Shown: one piece after another, positions 52,910-64,000 of the stretch
How positions within the stretch are numbered: position 1 is the stretch's first letter
How the letters are laid out: each line of letters opens with the position of its first letter
NCBI RefSeq assembly: GCF_027596085.1
Contig: NC_072451.1
Span: 2,131,877 to 2,195,876, forward strand
Length of the DNA stretch: 64,000 nt
DNA from: Anoplopoma fimbria
Taxonomy: Eukaryota > Chordata > Actinopteri > Perciformes > Anoplopomatidae
Direction of reading: 5' to 3'
The notes under the pieces: generated by a model
What the model was told of the DNA's origin: nothing
Database searches by the model: none
The model's input: the letters and a program-made list of their open reading frames with translations, nothing else
Program-made: the position numbers and the translations under genes

Positions 52910-53558
52910 CCAGTCATTCATAACCACTCCCCCCTCCGACACACACACACACACACTGAGACAAAACCACAATAATACATGACAGCTCAAAGTCCAAGTC
53001 TGACTCAGACGGTCTCTCTCACACAGTGTGAACATCTTGGTTATAAATAAATACACATGATGATTATATATATTTTAATTATCAATACAACTTAAAATGC
53101 TGTTATATGGTTTTAAATGATAAAAGGTATTTATAGTAATTTTATAACAAAGAAATACGACGAAAAACATACAATTTACCGACAATTTGTGATTAAAAAT
53201 GTAAAAAAGTAGCTCACGTTGATGAACCCTAAATGACTCCCAAAGTGAGTGACAGGTGCTTCAACACAGGGACTTAATTAATGTTTAGTTATGCAAATAT
53301 GTCCACACAGTTCTGTCAGTAAACACAAGAGTTTTACACATAAATATCCATCTACTAACTCGCTTAAACACTTGACTTGTGAATATTAATGTAGCCCAAA
53401 TCTATCCAGTGAAAACCTCACAGACTGGTCCTTTAAATCTGTCACTCTCGATAGAATAAAGTCTGATGGTCTCTTACCTGAGCTTTGGTTAAACCAGTCC
53501 ATAACCAGTCCAGAGCCGGCCGATCATCCCATGCCGGCCGGGCGGACGAGCTGGTTTT

Positions 53559-53739
53559 CACACATACACACACATACACACACACACACACACACACAGC
53601 AGATCACAACACACAACACATGCTCTCTACTCAAACACACGCTCGTTTTGTATTTCCTCTCTTTTCTCTTTGAGATTGGTTTCGTGTGTGTGTGTGTGTG
53701 TCATCTGTGCTAATGACAGCTGACACGCTATATGCCACA

Positions 53740-53778
<39 letters not shown>

Positions 53779-53819
53779 CCCTCCCCCCGTCATGTAGACA
53801 CACACACACTCCTCCCACA

Positions 53820-53884
<65 letters not shown>
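53559..53884 (+). repeat. Compound (AC)n, (GT)n, (CT)n cluster
   Basis: AC at 53559-53598, GT at 53688-53701, CT at 53744-53775 and AC at 53802-53884. Confidence 0.95.
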
Positions 53885-53887
<3 letters not shown>

Positions 53888-54156
53888 CTCCCTCCTATTA
53901 GCCAATGTGCAGAGAAAAAAAAACCTCCCTCCAGATACTGAATGATTTACACGACCTGCTGTTCTTAAATGCCGGACTCTTTTTACATATTGAGACGGTG
54001 ATAAGTCATATTTCATGTCAGTTTTCACAGATATTATTGATTACACTCCAACTTATATACCAGGTACACATAAATATATGAAAACAAGATGAATCTTTTA
54101 AACTTTTGAAGCATTTAAATTGCTTTTATGGTGACATTTAAATAACAAAAATTCTA

Positions 54157-54415
54157 GATGATACGCCAAGATTTCCGAGGTCGTTAAGGGTTAGGCATTG
54201 ACCTTTAGTAACCCCAAACTGTTGGGTTACTATCTAGACCTGCCCTATGTTTTGTGGTTGAGACAGTCCATAGGCAACCTTTCCTCATACAACAGTTTGT
54301 AGATGATACCCAACCATTTCCAAAAATCTTGCGATGTCGTTAAGGGTTAGTATTAACCTTTTAGTAACCTATTAGTAACCCCAACTGTTTAAGGCTACTA
54401 TCTAGATCCTCATAC
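54157..54415 (+). repeat. Imperfect tandem pair, about 100 bases each
   Basis: 54157-54246 and 54301-54415 share GATGATAC...TTTCC, GTCGTTAAGGGTTAG, AGTAACCCCAA and ACTATCTAGA in the same order. Confidence 0.7.
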
Positions 54416-54989
54416 CAACATTTTCCTACAAAACTCCAGCAACATGTGTGAATTTCCGCTCGTAACGTGCATACAATCTTTTCAAAATAAACTTCTGTCT
54501 TCATAGGAAACAACTCAGTTGGGTTTAGCCAACAACAATACTTAGCTAGGTTTCGGAAAAAGATCGTAGTTTGTGGTTAACAATTTTGAAAGCGGTGTTA
54601 CTTACGTACGAGAAGTAACGTTACATTTTTTGCTGTCTTTTTACTTCCTGGTTCATGATTACATGGATTACATATGGATTGTTTTCATGCATGGGATATC
54701 TACAAATTAAAGCGCATTCATTTTTTTGTAGGTGTAGCTAAGAGCGCTGTATGAGAACAGCCTCCCATTGGTCACACAAAATTTATAGTGTTGGGTGGTG
54801 TTTGGGCGTATGGTCATATTGACTCAAGAAAAAACCTTCATATTGATTATTGGATCTGCTGATTCCAGGATGTATAAAATAAACATACACTATATGGCCC
54901 AACGTATGTGGACATCATTATGCCCATATGGGATCTATCTTGGAACCTTTCTGAAGGGAATTTGATCCACTCCCTGTTCCATCTCAACC

Positions 54990-55232
54990 TAAAGCATCCC
55001 CTGCTTTATGGTCTGTTTGACTCTAAATGGAGCATCATTTACTAAATGAACATCATGCTGTATTGAAGAAGACTTGAAACTAGAGATTGAGACCATAAAC
55101 TCATGTTTACAATGTTTACTGAGGGAATAAATCAAGAGAGAAGTAGAGTCATTTTCTCATAGACTTCTATACAACCAGAGGAGTCGCCCCCTGATGGACA
55201 GTAGAGAGAATGCAGCTTTTAAGACACTTCTC
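54990..55232 (-). repeat. Dispersed repeat family R1, copy E (truncated)
   Basis: Inverted copy from AAAGCATCCCCTGCTTTATG to TTTTAAGACACTTCTC. The TATACAGTCTATGG end is missing. Motif CCATCAGGGGGCG on the minus strand at 55185-55197. Confidence 0.88.
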
Positions 55233-55451
55233 TTTTCGGATGACTAACATGTCGTCTACACAGGCTGCGTAGTGAAATCAGCACATCAGCAGTCCTCAGT
55301 CAACTCTCACTCTGAATCATTTCTTTTGAAGAACGAGAATAGAACACATTTAACAAAAGCACTTTCACAGAGGACCAGTGTTTTTCCGTCCGCAAAAATG
55401 AAAGCAAATGGAAGTCCGTGAGAAAAAGCAGAGCCAGCAAGTGACTGAAAA

Positions 55452-55454
<3 letters not shown>

Positions 55455-55490
<36 letters not shown>
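55455..55490 (+). repeat. (GA)n microsatellite
   Basis: About 35 bases of GA; shorter GA runs at 55600-55640. Confidence 0.95.
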
Positions 55491-55494
<4 letters not shown>

Positions 55495-56150
55495 GAGAAA
55501 AGGCTGTTACTTTACATGCTGCATTCGCATAATAAGCCTTCGTCCCTGTTTGGATAATGAGCCTCGCACTAAGTGAGATGGGCAGAAAACGCAAGTGAAA
55601 GTGAGAGAGAGAGAAAGAGAGAGACACACAGAGGGAGAAAGGTAATTTTAAAAATGACAAAAGCTGGAAGCGCTGGTGAAAGCAGCTGTGCTTCACAGGC
55701 CTATATGCACATACACACAAACACACACATACACACACAAACACCTTTCCTCGTTGACATGCCAGGATGTCCCTGTTTGCTTTATGAGCCTGTTGCCGTT
55801 ACGGGGGAACCAGTTCTAAAGCTGTTTTTAAGGGATATCACACACATTTGAAGTAATAAATATATCATTCAGAAGGTTGATGTGGTGTTGTGCAGTAACA
55901 CCATGTGAATCTGAATGTTGCATTTTATATTCTACTTGAAAGAATGAAGAGAGAGATCTAACTCTATGCATTTCAAACCAATACTAAAACGGGTGTTGTT
56001 GTTTTTTCTGCAAATTAAAAATGAATTAAAGCTAAAAATGAAATGTACACCAGAGTGTGGGGGTTTCAGAGTGCCGCTACCTCAGTTTATATGATAGCGA
56101 TGTATATAAAAGCCCCAAAAACATTAAAATATTTAAATGAGCTCACTCAC

Positions 56151-56200
56151 CTCATATGCCAAAGCATCCTGGGTAATCGTTCATCATCATTTAGTCCTCT
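56151..56200 (-). other. ncoa2: Candidate ncoa2 5' UTR exon
   Basis: A 50-base segment flanked on the minus strand by a pyrimidine-rich acceptor (TTTTTTTGTGTCTTACAG) and a consensus donor (GAG|GTGAGT). It is upstream of, and on the same strand as, the start-codon exon, which itself begins with an acceptor, so at least one upstream non-coding exon must exist. The segment holds a complete short upstream reading frame. No homology can be used, so this rests on splice signals alone. Confidence 0.45.
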
Positions 56201-58033
56201 CTGTAAGACACAAAAAAACAAGAGCCATGATTAAATATGTTAAAAGAATAAAACAGCCATTTGGTTTTGAATTTATAATAATACTTTGGAGAGAAAGATT
56301 TTAAAAAGCAGAAGGAAATGGACTTTCCTGCTCATATTTCCTGATTTTGCTGCTTCAAAATAAATGCTATTAAATAACAAAATAACTTTTATTGTGAAAA
56401 ATATATAAAACGTGTGTTTATACGCCAATTAGCGGAGCTTTGTTAGCAGCTATTCTCCAATAAAACAAGTATACTAATACAGTAAGCAGCAAAAAATGAC
56501 AGTTTTGTTTTTGTTTATTCGAAGAATTTATAGGAAATGAAATGCATTCATCCACCGATTTACAGCCGTCCTCTGACCACGAAATATTTCCGATCACTAT
56601 CCAATCAGGCGGGTCTCATCAAAGTAGCAATTGCGGACGTAAATATGTTAACACAGCTGAGTAATGATCTGGCGCATATGATCACAAAAGTCACAAAGAA
56701 AAGTGTAATCATTAGCCTTCATTTTTGTGCTAGGTTAGGGTTAAGAAAAAAAACCCTGATTTGGGTTAAAACAAGTGTGTTTGTTACGTCACTGGAAGTA
56801 GTTAAGTACGTAAGTTGCGTTACAAAACTACGGTAAAATATGTCAACATTGACTTTGTTTCACGAGGGACATGAACAGCGGTCTCCTGGGTGAAGGTCCT
56901 GTGTTTGTTTTACCCATCAAACCTCCACTAACACCCATCCTATGCAGACTTTCTCGCTCTTTAATCTACTTCCGTTGCTCTCACGGGATAAATATTTCTG
57001 TGGAAGGGTTTCATCAGGATTGGTTGTACTTTCCCAGACCAGTAAACTAACTTTGAGGTGTTAAAGATTTATGGACTTTCCCGTTATTACCGGATGGATT
57101 CATGCATTTACAGATAATGATGAAACATGGATGAATAATGTTCCACAGGAGTTGATCCGTCATGCAGGATCAACCACATCCTGGATCAAATACATGGAAA
57201 TGTGCGTTGGTTAAACGCCCTGTTGAGTTTTTTTACAGTGTATTTCACCTTAAACATCACCCACTGGTAACGCTGGAAGTCTAACTCTCGCCCACAATAA
57301 CACGGTAACCTGCTGCGTTTCCCAGACGAGGACGACTCAGAGAGTCTTGAGGCCTTTTTTTCACACTGTGATGCTGACCTGGATCAGTGTGGTGCCGGTC
57401 CAGGTTCATCCAGTTCCCACTGGCTTCAGTTCACATTCACAAAACATCCTTTTTTTTTTTTACGAAACACTTTTCTTTAAACAGCTTGAGCTGATGAGGA
57501 CACCTTCTTGAATCGCTCTCACAGAAGTGCTATTGAATTACACTTTTAAAGATTTTTTTTTTTTAAGAAGAACTATTATGTTTCTCCACTGAAAAGTCCG
57601 ATCACATGTCCTGTTGAAAGAGTCTGCTCTCTGGGTGTCAGTCACTTATGCGTCGCCCCACCTTATCTTATGTAATCATGTGAAAACTCCTCTATTCAGT
57701 GAATCACGTCCTCTCTCCCACCTCTTCTTCCCACTTAATGTGGTGAACGTGTGTTTTGTGACAAAGGTTACTCTGACTTTGACCCTCTTCGTTTCTATTC
57801 CTGGTTTGTAATTTCCTTCGGCTTGTTGCATTGAGTCAGATCTTGAAATCTGTAAGGTGATACATATAAATAAATTAAATAAATAAAAGATTGGGTCCTT
57901 CCCACTCATCCCAAAGAACTAGAAATTGCTGCCACATATTAAGGATCTTACGGTCAATGATGATGTTATTGAGTAACACACACAATGTTATTCATGGGAG
58001 GATTGTGAAACAATAGGCCCCTGGGCACAGACA

Positions 58034-59140
58034 TGCAAAAAGGCCCCACCACCTCTACCACATATCAGAGAGACTCACAGACGTCATCATTGTTTGGCCT
58101 CTTTAGACTCATTTTGAGTCTCTTTGTCTGAATTTTGAGGGTCTTTGTATACATTTTGTGTGTCTTTAAAGCCCTTTTGAGTGTATTTGTTGTTGTTTTC
58201 TGTCTCTTTGTCTTCGTTTTCTGTCTTTGTTGATGTTTTCTGACTCTTTGTAGCTTATTTGTGTGGCAAATTGTTGTTTTGTGTCTCTTTGCGTTGGTTT
58301 AAAGTCTTTTAATTGTTGTTTTGTGTCTCTTTGTATACATTTTGACTCGGTTTCTAGTTGTTTTGTGTCCCTTTGAATACATTTTGAGTCTCTGTTGTTG
58401 ATTTTGTATCTCTTTGAAGTTGCTTTGTGTCTCTTTGTAGTCAGTCGTTTTAAATCTCTTTGTGTCTCATTTCTTTGTAGTTGTTTTGGTGACTTTTCAG
58501 TCTTTTTTTGTTTCTTTGATGTCATTTTGAGTCACTTCCTGATTGGTTCATGTGCAACATGTTGCAGCTTTAAGGTTTAATAATTTGTATAATCTGGCCC
58601 CACCACCTCTACCACATATCAGAGAGACTCACAGACGTCATTGTTTGGCCTCTTTATAGTCATTTTGAGTCTCTTTGTCTGAATTTTTGAAGGTCTTTGT
58701 ATACATTTTGTGTGTCTTTAAAGCCATTTTGAGTGTATTTGTTGATGTTTTCTGACTCATTGTAGCTTATTTGTGTGACAAATTGTTGTTTTGTGTCTCT
58801 TTGTGTTGATTTAGAGTCTTTTGGTTGTTGTTTTGTGTCTCTTTGTATACATTTTGACTCTGTTTCTAGTTGTTTTATGTCTCTTTGTATACATTTTGAC
58901 TCTGTTTCTAGTTGTTTTATGTCTCTTTGTATACATTTTGACTCCGTTTCTAGTTGTTTTTTATTTTGTATCTCTTTGAAGTTGTTTTGTGTCTTTTTGT
59001 AGTCATTTGATTGTCTTCATAGTTGCTTTGTGTCTCTTTGTAGTCAGTCGTTTTAAATCTCTTTGTGTCTCATTTCTTTGTAGTTGTTTTGAGTCACTTC
59101 CTGGTTGGCTCATGTGCAACATGTTGCAGCTTTAAGGTTT
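58034..59140 (+). repeat. Tandem duplication (about 550 bp x2) containing the TTTGTGTCTC minisatellite
   Basis: Both halves start GGCCCCACCACCTCTACCAC and ATATCAGAGAGACTCACAGA and end CATGTGCAACATGTTGCAGC / TTTAAGGTTTAATAAT (58034-58594 and 58595-59140). Inside, TTTTGTGTCTCTTTGTATAC-type units dominate; the second half has three copies of a 42-base subunit at about 58838-58960. Reading frames across it are spurious. Confidence 0.9.
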
Positions 59141-59581
59141 AATAATCTGTTTAATTTGTGCCATAAAAAATCTTTAACATGAACAAGAGACTGACCTGCC
59201 AAGTTATACCAGTTAAAAGCTGCCATCTTTAATGTAGTAGTAAGAAGTATGTGTGTGTGTGTGTGTGTCTGTATGTTGGGTTGGTAAAAGTTACTGTAAT
59301 CGAGAGGACCGAATGAAGAGTTGTAAAAAGGAGAAGTGAGTTGTTTTGGTCAGCGGCCAAATCCGAGACATCTGCTAACTCTTCCCCCCTGGTGTGTGCG
59401 TGTGTTGTTACTGAGTGTATGTGTGTGTGTGTGTGGTTCCTGTGTGTGCGTGTGTTTGTGCATGTGTTCACGGGTGAGACAGACAGCCACCCTCAGTTGG
59501 ACACGGCCGACTCAAAACCAAACACTCAAACACGCACCTGCCACCACCACTGGAGATGGCTGCATATGTATACGTCATGTG

Positions 59582-59582
59582 T

Positions 59583-59652
<70 letters not shown>
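59582..59652 (+). repeat. (GT)n microsatellite
   Basis: About 70 bases of GT; shorter GT runs at 59248-59268 and 59412-59450. Confidence 0.97.
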
Positions 59653-59654
<2 letters not shown>

Positions 59655-60077
59655 GAGGGATGGACAGCTGATCTGGACCCAACTGCTTTATGAATTGCAC
59701 AAGCACACATGCAAAGGTTTAGGTTTTTTTCTTTTGTTTGTGCACTATGAAGTTATTCTTCTATTTTCCTCTCTGCTTAAATATTCTACAGAAGGTTAGA
59801 TGTGGTTAAAGAGCTTATTAGACGAAGATTCATTTGTTAAAAAAAACACGTTTTGTTTCCTGCTGCAAGAACACACCAACCTCTCGCCGAGGACAGCTCA
59901 CAATAGGCTTCTAGAGAGCTACAGATAAAAAAAAAAAACGAGGGGGAGGGATGCAAATAATGTGATCACGCAGCAAACTCCCTCGAGTTACGGTAATTAA
60001 GTCCAACTGAAAATTACAACATGTCATCCCCTCCTACAGCAACCCATGTCAACTGGACTTTTAAAGCTCATTGAGTC

Positions 60078-60078
60078 A

Positions 60079-60132
<54 letters not shown>
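60078..60132 (+). repeat. (ATT)n trinucleotide array
   Basis: About 18 ATT units. Confidence 0.97.
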
Positions 60133-60135
<3 letters not shown>

Positions 60136-60615
60136 AATCAGTGAAAGGTATAAAAGGTCTTTGTAGATTTATCCAAAAAAATACAAGACATGTAAAAAAT
60201 AAATAGTACTCCGGCTGTGTACGGAGATCAGAACTGCGTCCATAGCAACGGCCAGTTACGCATAGCACCAGTCCGTAGAATGACGTAATAGACCAATCAG
60301 ATACGAGTATTCAAGAAATCTGGGTAAGCACAGGTCATATAATCTATCAGCAGAGATCCATGCTGTGGCAGAATTTTTTTTACTTAATATTGTATTTTAT
60401 TTTAATCAAAATTTAACAGATATCAAAAATATATAGAAATACATAGAATAATAATTCCTTATGCAAAGTGAACTTCCATCCAGCTTTGTTTCTTTAAGCA
60501 CAGACGGACAAATTCACACTTATGGTCGAATGTTTGAGGCCAAATTTTCTTGTAAGTGATGGAGAGTTTCACTTTTAATTATTTGCATAGCAGACATTGT
60601 GGTGGAGCCATCACA

Positions 60616-60621
60616 CGCACA

Positions 60622-60661
<40 letters not shown>

Positions 60662-60662
60662 A

Positions 60663-60719
<57 letters not shown>

Positions 60720-60732
60720 ACACACACACACA
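60616..60732 (+). repeat. (AC)n microsatellite with CAGACA interruptions
   Basis: About 115 bases of AC, interrupted by AGACAC at three places. Confidence 0.97.
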
Positions 60733-62689
60733 TGTACAGAGTCTCTGTCTCACAGAAAGAAGGAAGAATAAGAGAGCCACAGAGAGTCAATGAGAGACAC
60801 ACTGAGAGACGGCCTACTTCCTGACTGTGATTAATTTGTGCCAGTAAGCAGCTCTATGGCAACACGGAGATCCAGAGCTGGTTTACTGTGCCGCCGCATA
60901 AATCAATCACGGCCTCATAATCCCCGACTGGAATCAGGAAGTTTATCACCAAACATGAACCACGCTGCATTCTGTCAAAAGGATGCTTCGTATGTAAAAC
61001 AACACATCAGGGATTCTTGATTATAGTGGTAACGGGGATTCGTGCCATTTTGTTTTAATAGCTTAGTTTCAGTTGCAGTGAATTTACTGTACATGCATCA
61101 AATTAGAGAATATGAATGGTGCCACATGTCTGCCACAATATGCAACCAAGGGATGAAACGCTAACAAAATGTCTGTAGCTAGCTAAAAACATTAGATTTT
61201 AGCATGTCAAAGGATTATTGTTGCACTATATGTGCAGCTGATAACTCAAATGATGATGAGGCTAGCTGCGAGCTAATTAAGCTATGTGTTAGCAACACTG
61301 CATAGCTTTCTAACTGATATACATTCAACTATAACACAAAATGCATACTTTCAAAATGTGTTAGCCCAACTTACAGAAGTATAGTTAGCATAAACCTGAC
61401 ATTTGGACAAATTGCTTGCTGCACATGTAACGTTAGACCTCTCTTTTGTCTTCTTAAAAAGCTCTTTTTTTCCCGGCTCGTCTGCTTATGAAAACTGAGT
61501 TCTTGGTTCTTTACCCTGTTGGTGTTGCATCCCACCACAGGGCAGCCTTTTTGTCATTTTGCTGCTGCTTGTTAGCAGTCGGAATTGACAAGGAGGCACT
61601 TTCACACAATGCAAAGTCAATGAAAAAGGATGAATTGTTGTCCCCCTCCTGTGTGGGCGGAGGGGCCCTTTGTCTCTATTCTGAGCTGCCATCATGTCCG
61701 TAAATGATTCATTTTGCATGTTTGTTTCTTTGATACTTGTATGGATTGGAGATGTATGTCCACTAAGAAGCAGCGCCACGTTTTTGCAAAATTTAAGAAA
61801 CCAGGAAATGGAGATCATTTTCCCTTCAGTGACATTGTAAACAAATCACAACAGCCAAATAGAATTCATCACTCTATGCTCTGCTGGAAGACCACACCTC
61901 AGTGTGTCGGTCCAACGCACAATAAGAGTCATTCAGAGATTAATCTGCTGAAGGACAGCCTTCTTATTTTTTTGAACAAACTTCCTCTGTCCTCAAACGC
62001 CTCACAGCGTGCACCCTCCCGCCACAGATGTGCGATGCTGAATCATAACAAAACAAAACGGGCTCGTGTGAGTTTCAAAGCTGCTTTGAATGTGGGAAAA
62101 CAGAGTCACACGCTGCACGAATAGATTTTCTGATGCTATAGCTTTATTGACTTTACAATGAATTACAAAAATTAAGCCACACCACGACTTTTGGCAGCAA
62201 TAACCACAATAACAAAAATACTCCTCGCTGTCATCTCGGCAACAAAACATCACAACCAGCTCTGGCCACAGCCCACATTTGTTCTGCAAAAGCTTGTTAT
62301 GCTATTAGCTTGTGTTACCCAGCTGGAGGCCTGTGGACTCTCTGTCTCTTTACTCTGCTCTGCTGTCACAGTGCTGGAGAATTACAGCCGCCGTCAGCTC
62401 CAGCTAACCAAATTAGCACTTGTTATGCAACCTGTTACACTTGGCCTCCTGGTCTGCTGCTTCGGCCCTGCACAGCTTTCAGTACATATAGGAAGGCCCC
62501 GCAGACTGCTGCAAAGCTGACTGTACATACGTTTGTTTTTTTATCCTTTATTTAAGCACTTAAATGTCGAAGTTTGATATGCGACAGAATTGTCATACTA
62601 CACCCCCTTTCAGAGATTTTCAAAGTCAAACTCAGAAACTCAAACTGTCTGTGTTGAACGGAAAACAAAGCTGGAACATCAATTCAAAG

Positions 62690-62971
62690 AAACCTGTCAA
62701 TCACAGTAGCCCCGCCCTAAAGCATACTCAGCTTTATGGTCTGTTTGACTCTAAATGGAGCATCATTTACTAAATGAACATCATGCTGTATTGAAGAAGA
62801 CTTGAAACTAGAGATTGAGACCATAAACTCATGTTTACAATGTTTACTGAGGGAATAAATCAAGAGAGAAGTAGAGTCATTTTCTCATAGACTTCTATAC
62901 AACCAGAGGAGTCGCCCCCTGATGGACAGTAGAGAGATTGCAGCTTTAAGACATGGAGCATCGGCTTCACT
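62690..62971 (-). repeat. Dispersed repeat family R1, copy F (truncated)
   Basis: Inverted copy from CCTGTCAATCACAGTAGCCC to TTAAGACATGGAGCATCGGC. Motif CCATCAGGGGGCG on the minus strand at 62913-62925. Confidence 0.88.
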
Positions 62972-63013
62972 CGGCAGAACTGGAGGTTACCGGCTGGTTT
63001 TACTACAAAAAGA

Positions 63014-63077
63014 CCAGCAACATGTTTCAATTTCTGCTCCTTACATGCATAAAGTCTTTTCAAAATAAAACTACTGT
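63014..63077 (+). repeat. Short dispersed module shared with 54428-54494
   Basis: Both places read CCAGCAACATGT, then CTTTTCAAAATAAA with matching sequence between; about 65 bases, moderately diverged. Confidence 0.65.
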
Positions 63078-64000
63078 GCTTGTACTGCAGTTACGTGACA
63101 AATAAATCAACACTTACACACTAAGTAAGTTAAATACCAGATGGTACATGTGCTTAACATGTTCCCTGACACGGTATGTGCCATCTCTAATGTATAATTC
63201 ATGAACTAATTTATATTCTAGTGTCAACGGGGTCAAACTACAGGACCTCAGAGGGTCGCTCAGCTCTGGTCTGCTAACCGTTTCAACATTGAAATCACGT
63301 GGTGAAGCTTTTAGCCGCAATCCTGCACATATCTCCTGCTGCAACGATTGCTACTTTAAAAAAAAAATGCTTTTAGTCTAAATTTAGGCTGCATCCAAGA
63401 AAGATTCCCTGCTCATCTAATCAAAGTGTTTCTGATTTATCTAAAGTGAGTGCACGCAGCTTTAAAAGGTAGCTACATCTCTGCTGCATCACTTTGCCTA
63501 CTATGAGAGCAGCGATATCACTGCTGCTTTTCTTGAACTGTGAAGAACTCCTCTCCTCTGACGGGCTTTGAAGAACCAAAAGACATCGGTAGGATGAAAT
63601 GTCAAAAAAAACAAAAAACTCTGTTCTGGGTTCGGCGCCTCTTGTGTGCTTTAAATCACAAAAGGAGGATCAACAAATAGCTTTTGTCTGAAAGGAACAG
63701 AAGCTTCTGAATGCATTGAACTGTTTCTGGAGAAAAGGACTTGCCGAACAAATCCATGAATCGTAGGACAAATTTACAAAACCTGTGACCCGACGTCCTT
63801 CAGTTTAGAGAAGGAACCTGCTACTATCACATAATATTGTTAGCACGTACTCAACACAAATTTTGCTGAGGGAATATTACAGTAATTACGGTGTTCGGGC
63901 GCTACAGGAGGCTTTCAGAGGAGTCATGACATGACTGTATGTGTGTGTGTGTGTGTGTGGGGGCTGGTTAATTAGAGCACTTGGTCTCAGGAGGATCAGA

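Larger units (their letters stand above)
43794..56150 (-). other. ncoa2 5' intron
   Basis: 12.4 kb from the coding exon 1 acceptor to the candidate 5' UTR exon. Holds R1 copies D and E, the R2 duplicated repeats, many (AC)n/(GT)n arrays, (GAGCC)n at 45946, (CTCCT)n at 46021 and (CT)n at 46285-46510. A possible further non-coding exon is at 53478-53550. Confidence 0.55.
56201..64000. other. Region upstream of the candidate 5' exon, no gene recognised
   Basis: 7.8 kb with no coding exon that I can support. It is either more ncoa2 5' intron or the gene's upstream flank; no CpG-rich promoter was seen. Contents: duplicated minisatellite block (58034-59140), (GT)n and (AC)n arrays, (ATT)n (60078-60132), R1 copy F. 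Confidence 0.55.

Noticed and set aside
58166..58525. 119-codon Lys/Arg/Gln-rich minus-strand frame
   Set aside because: Reverse translation of the duplicated minisatellite; no start context or splice sites.

Overview
The window is vertebrate nuclear DNA and almost certainly comes from a teleost fish. It holds intron-split genes with consensus GT-AG junctions, a very high load of (AC)n, (TA)n and (GA)n microsatellites, and several dispersed repeats of the kind common in ray-finned fish: a Tc1-type miniature element, LINE 3' tails ending in GAATT or ATT runs, and short TTAAAGG-ended elements. Nothing prokaryotic, viral or CRISPR-like was found. I did not find an undescribed multi-gene system. 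The value of the window lies in one complete coactivator gene with two apparent single-base frame breaks, and in its repeat landscape.

Two protein-coding genes are present, both on the minus strand and arranged head to tail. At the left edge are the first four coding exons of pfkp (platelet-type ATP-dependent 6-phosphofructokinase): 7857-7959, 2936-3009, 962-1039 and 262-451. The rest of that gene lies beyond the left edge. To its right, 16676-43774 carries the whole coding region of ncoa2 (nuclear receptor coactivator 2, also SRC-2/TIF2/GRIP1) in 21 coding exons, from the ATG at 43774 to a four-codon terminal exon at 16676-16687. A likely non-coding 5' exon sits at 56151-56200. The 3' UTR probably runs about 4.4 kb, to a poly(A) signal near 12282. 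All splice phases agree except in two exons (23741-23940 and 19684-20118). Each of these is one base short of what its neighbours demand; with one base added to each, the model would be 1532 codons plus stop.

The ncoa2 product has the standard p160 layout: bHLH, PAS-A, PAS-B, three LxxLL receptor-binding boxes in the large exon 27543-28734, the CBP/p300-binding AD1 helix pair, and a Gln/Pro/Met-rich tail. The two genes have no functional link that can be read from sequence: one encodes a glycolytic enzyme, the other a transcriptional coactivator.

Layout: 1-7959 pfkp 5' exons and introns, including a (GA)n tract; 7960-12260 intergenic, with (AC)n, a 480-bp (TA)n array, a Tc1-type MITE and a LINE tail; 12260-16675 the presumed ncoa2 3' UTR, with three repeat insertions; 16676-43774 ncoa2 coding exons and introns, including a 1.2-kb polypurine tract; 43794-56150 the 5' intron; 56201-64000 upstream intron or flank with no recognised gene. 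A six-copy dispersed repeat family carries a CTCF-like core motif in every copy and is one of the more interesting non-genic features.
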